Part shown: one piece after another, positions 19,001 through 28,800 of the stretch
Position numbering within the stretch: the first letter of the stretch is position 1
How the letters are laid out: each line of letters starts with the position of its first letter
Notes under the pieces: generated by a model
The model's input: the letters and a program-made list of their open reading frames with translations, nothing else
Database searches by the model: none
What the model was told of the DNA's origin: nothing
Program-made: the position numbers and the translations under genes
Source of the DNA: Verrucomicrobiales bacterium
GTDB taxonomy: Bacteria > Verrucomicrobiota > Verrucomicrobiia > Verrucomicrobiales > DEV007
Length of the DNA: 61,925 bases
Reading direction: 5' to 3'
Assembly: GCA_029213195.1 (NCBI GenBank)
Contig: JARGNI010000032.1
Location: 1-61,925, forward strand

Positions 19001-22000
19001 CTCATCGACGATCCCAGCCAGGCCGAGCGCGTGGGCGAGCTTCGCAAGACAGTCGACGCCTGGATGGCCGAGACCGGGGATCCGCAGGAAATCTACGGCA
19101 CGCCCGTGAAAGTCGCGAAGGCGGACGCCCCCAACATCGTCACTGTCTTCATCGACGACATGGGCTGGTCCGATGTCTCGTGCTTCGGTGGCGATGTCGT
19201 GAAAACCGAGAACATCGATCGCCTCGCGGCCGAGGGAATGAAGTTCACCCAGTTCTACGTCAATTCCCCGATCTGTTCGCCCTCGCGCACTGCCCTGACC
19301 ACCGGACAATACCCGCAGCGCTGGCGCATCACCTCCTTCCTCAACAACCGGAAACACAACGAGGCCCGCGGCATGGCCCCGTGGCTTGATCCTGCAGCGC
19401 CGGTGCTGGCCCGCGAACTCAGGAAGAACGGCTACGCGACCGGGCACTTCGGGAAATGGCACATGGGCGGCCAGCGCGACGTCGCCAACGCCCCACCCAT
19501 TTCCGACTATGGCTTTGAGCGCAGCCTGACGAACTTCGAGGGAATGGGCGCCAAGTTGCTCCCGCTCACTCTTACGCCCAAATCGGACCAGCCCGGCCGC
19601 ATCTGGGAAGGCGCCGTCAAACTCGGCGAACCGGTCACGTGGATGCAGCGCAGCGAGATCACCGCCGGCTTTGTCGATGCCGCGCTTGACTTCATTGACG
19701 AGGCCGGTGCCAAGGGGCAACCCTTCTTCATCAATGTCTGGCCCGACGATGTCCACTCGCCCTTTTTCCCGCCGGTCGACCGCTGGGGCGACGGCGGCAA
19801 GCGGGCGCTCTACCACGCCGTGCTCGACACCATGGACGAGCAGCTCGGCGTGCTCTTCGACCGCATCCGCAACGACGAGAAACTCCGCGACAACACTCTC
19901 GTCGTCTTCTGCTCCGACAACGGTCACGAGCCCGGCGCCGGCACCAGTGATCCTCTGCGCGGCTCCAAGACATGGCTTTACGAAGGCGGCATCCGTTCAC
20001 CCCTCATCGTCTGGGGACCTGGTCTGCTCTCCGAAGACGCCGTCGGCCAGACCAACGATACCGCGATTTTCAGTGCCATCGACCTCAACCGATCGCTCTA
20101 CGCCCTGACCGAAACACCTCTTCCGGAAGGGCACGAACTCGACGGCGAGGACGTCCTTCCCGCGATACTGGGCAAGGCAAAGGAAGCCCGCGAGGCGCCG
20201 ATCTTCTTCCGTCGCCCTCCCGACCGGCCCGGGAACGACAAGACCTGGGGCATGGGCGACAACCCCGATCTCGCTGTGCGTGACGGGAAGTGGAAATACC
20301 TCGTCAACTACGACGGCAATGATCCGCAGCTCTACGATCTCAACACCGACATCGCCGAATCGAAGAACCTCGTGACAGAAAAACCGAAGATCGCAGCCCG
20401 GCTCCGCGAGGCCGTTTTCGCCTGGAACGCTACCTTGCCACCCGATGCCGGGGATCCGCATTACGCCGAGAAAACAGCTGCGGCAACCGGGGCTCTGCCG
20501 GAAAACCAGTTCGTCAATCCCGTCGCCGAAGGCGCCGACCCGTGGGTCGTCCGCGACCCGAATGCCGATCGCTACCTCTGGTGTTTCTCGGAAGGCAACC
20601 GCGCCATTGCGATCCACGCCGGACAACGGCTCACTTCACTGGGCGAAAAGCATATCGTCTGGACCGCTCCCGACGTCGGCCTGGTTTCTCAACAGGTGTG
20701 GGCACCGGAGTTGCATTTTCTCGACGGCAAGTGGCACATTTACTTCGCCGCTTCCGATGGCAAGAACGAGAATCACCTCGCCTATGCCCTCGTCTCCGCG
20801 GACGCTGATCCGCTGGGAGAATACACCTTGCACGGCCCCCTCGAAACTGGCGATCGCCCTGGCGAGCCCGTCTGGGCGATCGACATGACCGTGCTCGAGC
20901 ACGAGGGCAAACGCTACGCCCTTTGGTCCGGCTGGGACGAGCCCGGCAGCGATCGCCAGTACCTCTACGCCGCCGCCATGAAGTCGCCCACCGAAGTCGT
21001 CCCTCCGCGGGTTCGGATTTGCAGCAACGACGACTTTCCCTGGGAGTTCACCCTCAACGCCGGGAAGGGCCGTGGGCTCAACGAGGCGCCCCAGGTGATC
21101 AAGACCGATCACAGCACCTTCGTCACCTATTCCTGCGGCGCCTCGTGGAAGCCAACCTACAAGCTGGGCCGTCTCGAACTCACCGGGCGCGACCCGCTCG
21201 ACCCCTTGTCCTGGGTGAAACACAAGCGCCCCGTGTTCACCTCGACCGACCATACTTTCGGCGTGGGCCATTCCTGCTTCGTCCAGTCGCCCGATGGTTC
21301 CCAGCTCTGGCACGTCTACCACGCCAAGCGTGACCGCGAGGACGGCTGGCGTCGTGGCATCTTCGTCCAGCCCATGGACATCGGGCCGAAGGGCTTTCCC
21401 CGCTTCTTCCGCCCCGTCGCGCCGGGCGAAGCGCTCGACAGGCCCGCGGGGGAGGCACCACTGCCGGAGATCGCATTGCCTTTCGAGTCGCCGCTCGATG
21501 CGAACGTTGCCAGCCCCTGGAGTCTTTACGGCCATCACCAGCGGATCGCGTTCAAGGAAGATGGCCTCCATCTCGGCCAGCAACCGGATGACCCGGTCAA
21601 TGACTACCGCTGCGGCGAGAAGGTCATGCTCGATCGGGCCGTGCCGACTGATCTTCGCGCGGAAGTCGTCATCGACTTCCGCGATGGGAAGAAAAGCCGC
21701 GACGCCGGAATCGTCTTTCGCGTCACTGGACCTGCGGTCGGATACGATGCCCAGCGCGGCTATTTTGTCGGCTTGATTCCAGGAACCAACCGACTCGTTA
21801 TCGGCAGGATGGATGGAAAGGGCTGGACCGAACTGGCCCGCGCTGAAACCGCGATCGACCCCACCGAGCCGCAACGCGTCGCCATCGAGGTGAAGGGCAA
21901 CCGCCTCACCGCATTTCACAACGGAAATGAGGTCGTCGCCACCGAAGACGACACTTACGCCAGCGGGCGGATCGGTCTCCGCGTCGTCAACACCCATGCG

Positions 22001-22039
22001 GTATTTCAGGAACTCACCATTACGCCGGTCGCCCAATGA
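13064..22039 (+). CDS. Giant secreted polyenzyme: GH2, TraB/GumN, GH5-like, two sulfatases, GH43
   Basis: One uninterrupted 2,991-codon frame with a single signal peptide (MRTTTKHRLTQLALVLLLQS...ALAQ). Modules by residue: 30-620 GH2 glycosidase (acid/base E460 in FNERWG, nucleophile E524 in VGEFGGHG); 625-765 galactose-binding-like sandwich; 770-905 Ala-rich linker with two 50-residue helical repeats; 912-1190 TraB/GumN (LFGTIHTT at the start, LGTAHFLGEKS at the end); 1212-1583 GH5-like (E1384 in LYNEPG, E1481 in VTEWLA); 1593-2018 sulfatase (CAPSR, C1643); 2022-2465 sulfatase (CSPSR, C2071); 2480-2790 GH43-like (D2492, E2674); 2806-2991 LamG/DUF1349-like. Catalytic residues are intact in every glycosidase and sulfatase. 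Both sulfatase modules are preceded by residues resembling post-signal-peptide ends (ARAADRP, AKADAP). The stop overlaps the next start by four bases. Function inferred: extracellular attack on a sulfated glycan. Confidence 0.9.
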   Translation: MRTTTKHRLTQLALVLLLQSWSFPAALAQNAAPGEGPSMITEWGEKVTPENAWREYPRPQMKRKDWTNLNGSWDYAITPMEQAEAPEKWVGEILVPFPLESRIGGVQRLLQPDEGLWYRRAFDLDALPDGRLLLHFEAVDYKTTVWVNGKEAGTNVGGSLPFSFDITDKVIAGRNEIRLKVTDRTDAEDSFQLVGKQRLRPGGITYTRVSGIWQTVWLEEVPETHIRSLKILGGMDGTIRIEPSITGEGSIRAEAWLDGAKVAEGGETLRVENPKLWSPDSPTLYDLKITLLGAKGEAVDAVESYTGLREVGKVKDADGNWRFTLNGEEIFHWGPLDQGWWPGGLLTPPSEEAMLFELDFLKKSGFNMIRKHIKVEPSRYYYHCDRMGFLVWQDQVSGGASPPWERLDPRRNVRKAPKPGDSLDAEWPDDEHAQWMAEHQQMIDHLYGHPSIVVWTPFNERWGQHRTMKVGEWVTKYDPSRLINIASGGNFFSVGDIADMHSYPHPTFPFHIGKYDDYIKVVGEFGGHGWKVEDHVWVEQDRYMVYGGMPKDVEEFKGRYAESIRLLAELKAQGVAGGVYTQTTDIEREINGLMTYDRKVIKIPAEDLEKISRSLFEPLPETATYLPVSSPHWKFTTKAPAKGWFRSGFDDSAWKTGIAGFGSKGTPGVTIQTDWTGREIWLRKSFGIGKLPEGGEFRLLLYHDEDVIVYLNGTEVVARKGYTTDYISVPLDAKARQLLKAGENVIAIHVRQTRGGQGIDAGLEWRETPSPQAAETAEPDLSLAGAAIQALVAKGDAEVLAMIKGSGGAMALTPEKARKFVRKALDQGLISKDDAGASTAGGKMPDFQQVGPALQALAQAGDKEAAKLLQSAMKTGMLPLTPESANALIERARAQGLLGGGENAKASPPDRPMLWKVTGKNLNAPSYLFGTIHTTTDRIRKFHPAAEQAFAEADVVVTEVPMSPEAQLGGQPLLMHGKSKLSERLDEETYGKLSDALKAINPELIPKPFEPLKTWAVAYQLIMLPEQIKGRQPLDQIIWNRAIDEGKSARGADTIENQYTAFDVLNEEEQITLLKGAIEQAGSGENMLREMVALYEKGDKEGIHTLMQDDRMLGMGETEEHRRIAEKLNAKLLGERDQRMTASIVAMLEAEPTRSHFFALGTAHFLGEKSIRAQLQEEGYTVVAVEQGAPKPTTSAAGNEKPDPYLQTVPGRWTKERINAWYAKQPWLVGCNYYPATAINQIEMWQESTWDPEQIDKELGWAADIGMNTLRVYLHDLVWADDEEGLYSRMDEFLNICRKHGIRPWFVFFDDCHFPNPTLGEQPLPVRAFHNSGWVNSPSRDLAIRYAEGKATEAEDARLKGYVQATMTRFRDDERVLMWELYNEPGRGAGLEGDMATTKARDSIGELSNRLVYDSWVWAREVNPTQPILSNSSGSVGRRNIRINRLNSDLHSIHSYGGGAPRLRKEILEYQKDGRPVMVTEWLARDKGSRVETCLPVMKELNAGAVNWGFVSGKSATIWNWESRRNAEGKKRSVKHEREAGNVVKPGEPFPEPDVWFHDLLRMDGTPYDAKEIETFKTLTSTGPVPVGARAADRPDIVVFLSDDHTWRDSSVYGSTEIETPHMARLAKAGMTFDRAFVASPSCAPSRAALLTGLYPANNGAEPNHSRPDADIRKLPAYLQELGYEVVSFGKVGHYAQTPEYGFDLARHFGYHEDIAIPKALEWLRERNSDQPLCLFVGSNWPHVPWPKKTEFDPAKLQVPPTHVDNPTTREWRAKYLAAVRKMDDELGQIYDLAREKLGEDTFFLHTSDHGAQWPFAKWNLYDDGIRTPLIVSWAGRIEAGKRTDAMVSWIDILPTLLEAAGGEAPEDIDGRSFLPVLEGTAESHRDVILTTHSGDGSNNVYPIRSALTADGWKYIRNLRPDLRFNSHATRNSGDGGYWDSWVESAVDSPGARNNVRRYQQRPAEELYRVTDDRWEMKNLIDDPSQAERVGELRKTVDAWMAETGDPQEIYGTPVKVAKADAPNIVTVFIDDMGWSDVSCFGGDVVKTENIDRLAAEGMKFTQFYVNSPICSPSRTALTTGQYPQRWRITSFLNNRKHNEARGMAPWLDPAAPVLARELRKNGYATGHFGKWHMGGQRDVANAPPISDYGFERSLTNFEGMGAKLLPLTLTPKSDQPGRIWEGAVKLGEPVTWMQRSEITAGFVDAALDFIDEAGAKGQPFFINVWPDDVHSPFFPPVDRWGDGGKRALYHAVLDTMDEQLGVLFDRIRNDEKLRDNTLVVFCSDNGHEPGAGTSDPLRGSKTWLYEGGIRSPLIVWGPGLLSEDAVGQTNDTAIFSAIDLNRSLYALTETPLPEGHELDGEDVLPAILGKAKEAREAPIFFRRPPDRPGNDKTWGMGDNPDLAVRDGKWKYLVNYDGNDPQLYDLNTDIAESKNLVTEKPKIAARLREAVFAWNATLPPDAGDPHYAEKTAAATGALPENQFVNPVAEGADPWVVRDPNADRYLWCFSEGNRAIAIHAGQRLTSLGEKHIVWTAPDVGLVSQQVWAPELHFLDGKWHIYFAASDGKNENHLAYALVSADADPLGEYTLHGPLETGDRPGEPVWAIDMTVLEHEGKRYALWSGWDEPGSDRQYLYAAAMKSPTEVVPPRVRICSNDDFPWEFTLNAGKGRGLNEAPQVIKTDHSTFVTYSCGASWKPTYKLGRLELTGRDPLDPLSWVKHKRPVFTSTDHTFGVGHSCFVQSPDGSQLWHVYHAKRDREDGWRRGIFVQPMDIGPKGFPRFFRPVAPGEALDRPAGEAPLPEIALPFESPLDANVASPWSLYGHHQRIAFKEDGLHLGQQPDDPVNDYRCGEKVMLDRAVPTDLRAEVVIDFRDGKKSRDAGIVFRVTGPAVGYDAQRGYFVGLIPGTNRLVIGRMDGKGWTELARAETAIDPTEPQRVAIEVKGNRLTAFHNGNEVVATEDDTYASGRIGLRVVNTHAVFQELTITPVAQ

Positions 22040-25000
22040 AATATCGATTTCCATTTTTCTTCCTGGTTTTCCTTTTTCCTACCATTGTCGAGGCCGAGAA
22101 CCTGGCCTTCGTTCCCTTTGAGCAGGTCGAGGTCCGCGACGAGATCTGGCGACCGCGCATCCGGACCCTGGTGCGGGACACGCTGCCCCACGCCTTCACC
22201 CAGACCGAAGTCGCCCAGCGCCGCCTGCGCATGTGCGCCCAGTGGCTCGAGAGCGGGGGAACCACACCGAAGCCGCCGGCTCACCGGTTCAACGCCTCCG
22301 ACCTCTACAAGGTGATGGAGGGCGCTGCCCTGATGATCAAGGCGGAGCCCAACGAGAAGATCGAGGCGGAACTCGACCGCATCATCGATCTCATCGCCCG
22401 AGCCCAGCAGGACGATGGCTATCTCTACCTCAGCCACATCGTCGGCAACCCGACCGTCGGCAACATGGGGGCTCACCCCTACGCTCACGTCATCCATAGT
22501 CACGAGCTCTACAATGTCGGTCATCTCTACGAGGCTGCCGTCGCCTACGCCCGCGCCACGGGCAAGACCAAGCTCCTCGAAGTCGCCGAGAAGTCGGCCG
22601 AGCACGTCAACCGGGCCTTCTTCGAGGGCGACCCCAGCTACAACGACGGCAAACCGGTGCGGCAGGCACCCGGTCACCAGGAGATCGAACTCGGACTGCT
22701 CAAGCTCCACCAGTACACCGGCAAGCGCCTCTATCTGGACATGGCAAAGCGTTTCCTCGATATCCGCGGCGTCACCTTTGTTCCCAACGGGGAACGAGTG
22801 AACTCTCCCAGCTACGCCCAGCAGCACGCGCCAGTCGCCGAGCAGACCGAAGCCGTCGGCCATGCCGTGCGGGCCACCTACCAGTATGCCGCCATGGCCG
22901 AGACCGACTCCGTTCTCGGCTCCGACGACTATTCGCGGGCCCTTGACGCGATCTGGCACGACATCGTCGACCGCAAGATGCACCTCACCGGCGGTCTCGG
23001 CGCCGTGCACGGGATCGAGGGCTTCGGGCCTGCCTACGAGCTACCTAACAAGCACACCTATCTCGAGACCTGTGCAGCCGTCGGGAACGTCTTCTTCAAC
23101 ATGCGGATGTTCCTGAAATACCGCGACGCCCGCTACGTCGATGTTGCGGAGGTCGCCTTGCTCAACAACTGTCTCGCCGGCATCGGTCTGGACGGAAAGT
23201 CGTTCTTTTACCCGAACCCGCTTGAGGCCGACCACCAGCACCGCCCTCGTTCCGGTTGGTTCGGCACCGCCTGTTGCCCCTCGAATGTCGCCCGCCTCAT
23301 CCCGCAGGTTCCTGGTTATCTCTACGCCGTCGAGGGAGACGAGATCCGCTGCGCCCTCTATTCCGCCAGCAAGGCCACTCTGCAACTGCCCGCGGGAAAG
23401 GTCGCCCTGAGACAGTCAGGCAACTACCCGTGGGACGGACGAATTACCTTCGATATCGATCCGGAGGCACCGGCCGAGTTTGCCCTCCATCTCCGTATTC
23501 CGACCTGGGCGGGCGACAGGCTCGTGCCCGGCGAACTCTACCGCTATACCGTCCCCTCGGAGGGATGGTCGATCACGATCAACGGGGAAGTCGTCGATGC
23601 TGCGCCCGAAAACGGCTTTGTTGCTCTCCGGCGCCCCTGGAAGTCAGGCGATCGGGTCGTCCTCGAACTTCCGATGCCGGTGAAAGCGAACACCTGCATC
23701 GACGAAGTCGAGGCCAACCGCGGCCGCGTCGCCTTTTCGCGCGGACCACTCGTGCTCAGCGCCGAGGGCATCGACAACGGTGGAGCTGTCCAACGTTTCG
23801 TCGTCGATCCCTCTGCCGGGGAAGAGGCCGAAGTCGCCGCTCTCGGCGAAGGCGTTCTCCGTGGAATCACCTCCGTGACCCTGCCGGCGCGGGAGAAACG
23901 ACCCGACGAAACCCTCGCAGCGGCCCGGGTGCGCCTGATTCCCTACTTCGCCTGGAGCAATCGCGACCGCTCTTCGATGATCACCTGGATGCCCACGGAT
24001 CCCGTGCTCGCCGCTCCCGATCTCAACGATCCGACCCACCTGAAGTTCGCCACCGTCACCGCCTCCCATACATACTCTGGTGACAGTAGCGAGGCTCTGC
24101 GGCAGCTGCGCCTGCCCAGGTCCTCCGCAGACAAGACGATCCGCCGCTGGACCAGTTGGCCACGGCGGGGGCGGGAACAGTGGGTCGAGATCGATCTCGG
24201 CGAGACGAAAACGGTGACCTCCGTCGGCGCCTATTTCTACAACGACAAGGGCGGCGTCCAACTTCCGAGTTCGTGGCACATCGAGGTTCCCGACGGTGAG
24301 GGATGGAAGCCGCTGGAGATCTACAACACCGACGAGTTCAGCACCCTGCCCGATACCTACAACACGGTGCAGCCCGCCGAGCCGACCAAGACAAGCCGAC
24401 TCCGACTGGTGATGACTCCACGCCACGAAAAGACCTGTGTCGGCCTGCTCGCGGTTGATATCGAAACTGCCGAGAAGCAGGCAGCGCCAACAAATGTCAG
24501 CTCACCCTTGGCGAACTTATCGAGGCCGAACGTTCTCTTCATCGTGGTGGACGACCTGAATGACTGGTCAGTCAGCAAGCTCGGCGGAAATGCGCAAACT
24601 CTCACGCCCAATTTCGACAAGCTCGCTTCGCAGAGTGTGTTGTTTTCCAATGCTCATTGCACTGCACCCGCCTGCGGGCCATCGAGAGCGAGCACACTGT
24701 CCGGCACTCGTCCCTCGACCTCTGGGAATTACCACAACCAACACGACTGGCGCAAAAACGCGTTCTTTGATGACGTGCCCATGCTTCCGAGGTATTTCAT
24801 GAATCATGGCTACCGCGTCGTTGGTGGTGGAAAGATTTTCCACACAAACGAAACAAGAACCGGTCTCCAGAAGCAGGGACACAACGATCCCGATGTCTGG
24901 CATGAGTTCTTCCCAAGCAAGGAACGACAGTTACCCGAGCCCTCCCGTCCAACCGAGCTTTACTACAAGAGTTCGGGGCACTTTTCCTTCGGTCCAACTG

Positions 25001-25863
25001 GAGAACCCGTCGAAAAGATGGGCGACCACCAGATGGTGGACTGGGCGGTCAGCGAACTGGAGAGGGAGTACGACAAGCCCTTCTTCCTCGCGGCAGGCAT
25101 CTACCGTCCCCATCTCCCCTGGCACGTGCCCGCAGAGTTCTTTGACCAATACGATTTCAGCGAAATCAAGCTGCCGGAAAATCGCCCCGATTGGCGTGAC
25201 CAGTTCGAGAAGCCTCTGAACAGAATGGGGGAATCGCGGAGAGCATGGGGCCGCGCCCTGAAAAGCCACAATCGTGAGCGAGCCGCAGTTCTTGCGTATC
25301 ATGCCTGCGTAACCTATGCCGACTACGAGTTGGGCCGCCTGATGGCAGCCCTCGACAAAAGCCCCCATGCCGACAATACCATCGTCGTGCTCTGGTCGGA
25401 CCACGGATGGCACCTGGGCGAAAAGGATACCTGGGCCAAGTTTACCCTCTGGGAGGAATCCACCCGCATTCCGCTGTTGTTCCGCACACCGGATCATACC
25501 TCTGCTGGTGCCGTCTGCACAGAGGCCGTCAGCTCGCTCGACATCTATCCCACCTTGCTCGCGCTCGCGGGCCTGCCTGCCAACGCCAGGAACGAGGGCG
25601 AGAGCCTGGTGCCGCTGATCCAGAAGCCACACGCGAGGAAAGCCAGCCCGGCGATCACTACACTGGAGGAAAACTCCCACGCCGTGCGCTCAGATGACTA
25701 CCGCTATATCCGCATGTCTGGCGGTGCTGAGGCCTTCATCGACCACACCAAAGATCCTGGCGAGTGGAACAACCTGATCGAGGACCCGAACTACCAGGAT
25801 CTCATCGCCGAGCACCGCGATTGGCTCCCCAAACAAAACGCCACGGCTCAGAAGGCCAATTAA
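22036..25863 (+). CDS. Secreted GH127 - discoidin - sulfatase fusion
   Basis: A 1,275-aa chain with one signal peptide (MKYRFPFFFLVFLFPTIVEA). Residues 24 to about 640 are GH127 (beta-L-arabinofuranosidase type): the metal/nucleophile set appears as ETC (E344, C346) and ACCPSN (C413, C414), with IEGFGPAYELPN ahead. About 675-815 is a discoidin/F5-8-like domain (QWVEIDLGETKTVTSVGAYF). About 835-1275 is an iduronate-2-sulfatase-like sulfatase (RPNVLFIVVDDLNDW, CGPSR with C880, DHGWHLGEKDTWAKF). The sulfatase part visibly uses more A/T-ending codons than the GH127 part, hinting at separate ancestry. The start codon overlaps the stop of the 2,991-aa chain (ATGA), so translation is likely coupled. 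Some GH127 relatives act on 3,6-anhydrogalactose in carrageenan, but the conserved cysteine set favours arabinofuranose. Confidence 0.9.
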   Translation: MKYRFPFFFLVFLFPTIVEAENLAFVPFEQVEVRDEIWRPRIRTLVRDTLPHAFTQTEVAQRRLRMCAQWLESGGTTPKPPAHRFNASDLYKVMEGAALMIKAEPNEKIEAELDRIIDLIARAQQDDGYLYLSHIVGNPTVGNMGAHPYAHVIHSHELYNVGHLYEAAVAYARATGKTKLLEVAEKSAEHVNRAFFEGDPSYNDGKPVRQAPGHQEIELGLLKLHQYTGKRLYLDMAKRFLDIRGVTFVPNGERVNSPSYAQQHAPVAEQTEAVGHAVRATYQYAAMAETDSVLGSDDYSRALDAIWHDIVDRKMHLTGGLGAVHGIEGFGPAYELPNKHTYLETCAAVGNVFFNMRMFLKYRDARYVDVAEVALLNNCLAGIGLDGKSFFYPNPLEADHQHRPRSGWFGTACCPSNVARLIPQVPGYLYAVEGDEIRCALYSASKATLQLPAGKVALRQSGNYPWDGRITFDIDPEAPAEFALHLRIPTWAGDRLVPGELYRYTVPSEGWSITINGEVVDAAPENGFVALRRPWKSGDRVVLELPMPVKANTCIDEVEANRGRVAFSRGPLVLSAEGIDNGGAVQRFVVDPSAGEEAEVAALGEGVLRGITSVTLPAREKRPDETLAAARVRLIPYFAWSNRDRSSMITWMPTDPVLAAPDLNDPTHLKFATVTASHTYSGDSSEALRQLRLPRSSADKTIRRWTSWPRRGREQWVEIDLGETKTVTSVGAYFYNDKGGVQLPSSWHIEVPDGEGWKPLEIYNTDEFSTLPDTYNTVQPAEPTKTSRLRLVMTPRHEKTCVGLLAVDIETAEKQAAPTNVSSPLANLSRPNVLFIVVDDLNDWSVSKLGGNAQTLTPNFDKLASQSVLFSNAHCTAPACGPSRASTLSGTRPSTSGNYHNQHDWRKNAFFDDVPMLPRYFMNHGYRVVGGGKIFHTNETRTGLQKQGHNDPDVWHEFFPSKERQLPEPSRPTELYYKSSGHFSFGPTGEPVEKMGDHQMVDWAVSELEREYDKPFFLAAGIYRPHLPWHVPAEFFDQYDFSEIKLPENRPDWRDQFEKPLNRMGESRRAWGRALKSHNRERAAVLAYHACVTYADYELGRLMAALDKSPHADNTIVVLWSDHGWHLGEKDTWAKFTLWEESTRIPLLFRTPDHTSAGAVCTEAVSSLDIYPTLLALAGLPANARNEGESLVPLIQKPHARKASPAITTLEENSHAVRSDDYRYIRMSGGAEAFIDHTKDPGEWNNLIEDPNYQDLIAEHRDWLPKQNATAQKAN

Positions 25864-25871
25864 GAGTTCAT

Positions 25872-28800
25872 ATGAAGTTCAGACCAGTTTTTGCCGCGCT
25901 CTCGTGGTTGTCCTTGTTAGCAGTCGCACAGGCGACAGAGCGCCCTAACATCATCCTCATTCTCGCCGACGACCTCGGCTATTCCGACCTCGGCTGCTAC
26001 GGCGGAGAAATTGAGACGCCGCACCTCGACCGGCTTGCGGAGAACGGGGTCCGCTTCACCCAGTTCTACAACGCCTCGCGCTGCTGCCCTTCGCGGGCCA
26101 GTCTCCTCACCGGTCTCTACCAGCACCAGGCTGGCATCGGGAACATGGTCTACGGCGACTGGGGGGAAGGCTATCGCGCGGATCTGGTCGAGGAAGTCGC
26201 GACCTTCGGCGAGGTGTTGGGAAAAGCCGGCTACCAGACGATGATGTCGGGCAAGTGGCACGTCGGCCATACCGATCCGAAGGCGCGGCCGGAGGCGCGC
26301 GGCTTCGACCGCTTCACCGGCATCTACTCCCACGTCGACAGCTACTGGAAGGTGCTCAAGGGCTGCGACATCTACCGCGACGGGGAACTCTTCATCCCCG
26401 CCCAGGAGAATCCGGAGAACCCATACCGACCCGACGAGGACTTCTACACCACCGACTTTTTTACCGACGTCTCCATCGACTACATCGACCAGGCGCTCGA
26501 GGACCCGAATCGTCCTTTCCTTCTCTATCTCTGCCACAATGCGCCCCATTTTCCCCTCGAAACTCCGGACGACCTCATCGAGAAATACCGGGGCCGCTAC
26601 CTCAAGGGCTGGGATGTCCTGCGGAAGGAAAAGTTCGAGCGGATGAAGGCGATGGGTCTCCTTCCCGAAGGTCAGCAGCTGCCTGAGGTGCGAGGATTCG
26701 AGAACAAGCGCATCCCCGGTTTCACCGCAACGGGTGTGAGCAGCGATGTTCTGCCCGCCTGGGACTCGCTCAGCGAAGAGGAACAGCGCGAACTCGACTT
26801 CCGCAGGGCGATGTATGCCGGTCAGGTTGACAGCCTCGACCAGAACGTTGGCCGTCTCGTCGAGCACCTGGAAAAGCGGGGCGCCCTGGACAACACGCTC
26901 ATTCTCTTTCTCTCCGACAACGGCTGCTCGGGGGAACTGGGTCTCTTCGGGATGAACTGGGAGCAGCATCGCGAGAAGAACTACGAGACCTGGAAACGCA
27001 AGAGCGGCTGGTCGATCTCGCAGGGACAGTGCTGGGCCGCCTTCTCCAACACCCCGTTCCGGAAATACAAGAAATTCACCCACGAGGGCGGCATTGCCAC
27101 TCCGCTCATCGCCCACTGGCCCGCCGGGATCGAAAGGCCCGGGCGGATCGAGTCGAAGCAGGCGTTTCATCTCATCGACATCATGCCAACGCTCCTCGAG
27201 GGCGCCGGCGCAGAGTATCCCGCGGAGCGGGATGGGCACACGGTTCCATCGATGGAGGGCGTGAGCCTGCTGTTATCAATTCGCGGAGCGGAAGGAGCAC
27301 CGGTCGTTGATAGGGCGCTCTACTGGCAGCACGAAACCCATGCCGCCATTCGCGAGGGAGACTGGAAACTGGTGACCGACGACGACCGCAGTGTCGACGG
27401 TTGGGAACTCTACGACCTGAGCCGCGATCGAAGCGAAACGGAGAACCTGGCAGCGCAGCAACCGGAAAAAGTCGCCGCGCTCTACTGGAAGTGGAAGGCA
27501 TGGGCCGGGCGGGTCAACGCGATTCCTTTTCCGGAACAGCGCGATCGCAGCCGCGCCCCTGAAGGGAGCGCCGACGTCACCACATGGAAATCCGGGAAAA
27601 TGACGGTCAAGGCGTCGCACTGTTTCTCCCGTGATTCCCTCCAAGCGATCCTCACAAACAAGCCGCCCGCCGGCTCGGGGGATAAATCGAAGCCAAAACA
27701 CACTTTCTGGCCGCGAAAGGGGACCGAGGAAACGGTGACGCTCGATTTCGGCGAAACGCGGACGACCGAGGGAGCGAATCTCTACTGGTTCGACGACACC
27801 GGAAGGGGTGGGTGCCGGACGCCGGAATCCTGGCGGGTGGACTACTACGACGGAAAGGCGTGGCAGGCGGTGAAGACTTCCGATTCCTACACGACCAACA
27901 GGGACACCTTCAACGAAGTCCGTTTCGAGCCTGTCAGCACGTCCGCGCTGCGGATGACGGTGAAGCTGCGGGAAAACTTTTCCGGAGGCGTGCTGAGGTT
28001 TCTGCCGCAGTTCGCCGCATCGGTCCGAGCGGTTAACGACAGCCCTCCCAACATCGTCCACATCATTGCCGATGACCTCGGCTGGGGAGATGTCGGTTTC
28101 CACGGCAGCGAGATTCCCACGCCCCATCTCGACCGGCTCGCCGACGAGTCAGTTGTCCTGGATCGCTTCTACGTCACCCCGATCTGCTCACCGACCCGCG
28201 CCGGCGCGCTGACCGGCCGCTACCCTTGGCGCTTTGGCATCTGGGGTGGCGTTTGTTCACCCATAGCCCGGCACGGCCTGCCTCCTTCGGAAACCACCGT
28301 CCCCGAAGTTCTGGCAAGAGCCGGCTACCAACATCGCGCCCTGCTAGGCAAGTGGCACCTCGGACTTGCCTCCGACATCTTCCACCCGCTCGAGCACGGC
28401 TTCACCACCTTTTACGGCCATTACAACGGCGCCATCGATTACTTCAGCCGTGAGCGTTTCGGGCAGCTCGACTGGCATCGCGATCGGGAGCCGGTCCACG
28501 AGGAGGGCTACTCCACAGATCTGCTGGGGAGGGAAGCGGTCCGCTTTATCCACGAGACAGACGGTCCCTTCTACCTGCTGGTCTCCTTCAATGCACCGCA
28601 CTCGCCTCTCCAGGCGAAGGACGATGACCTTGCAGCGGTCGGCTTCGATCCTGCCGGATCGCGAGCGCCCAATACCGACGCCGGGATCGCGAAACGCGAG
28701 AAGGATCCCGACTACGGTGAAGCCGGCAAAGGCAACTCTGAAAGGCAGACTTTCACCGCGATGACCCGTGCCATGGACCGCAACATCGGTCGCCTCGTCG

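Noticed and set aside
12995-22054. Long antisense ORFs (998, 776 and 472 codons) under the polyenzyme gene
   Set aside because: They are shadows produced by strong C-ending codon bias; the translations are low-complexity, have no domains or signal peptides, and oppose a frame with eight recognisable modules.
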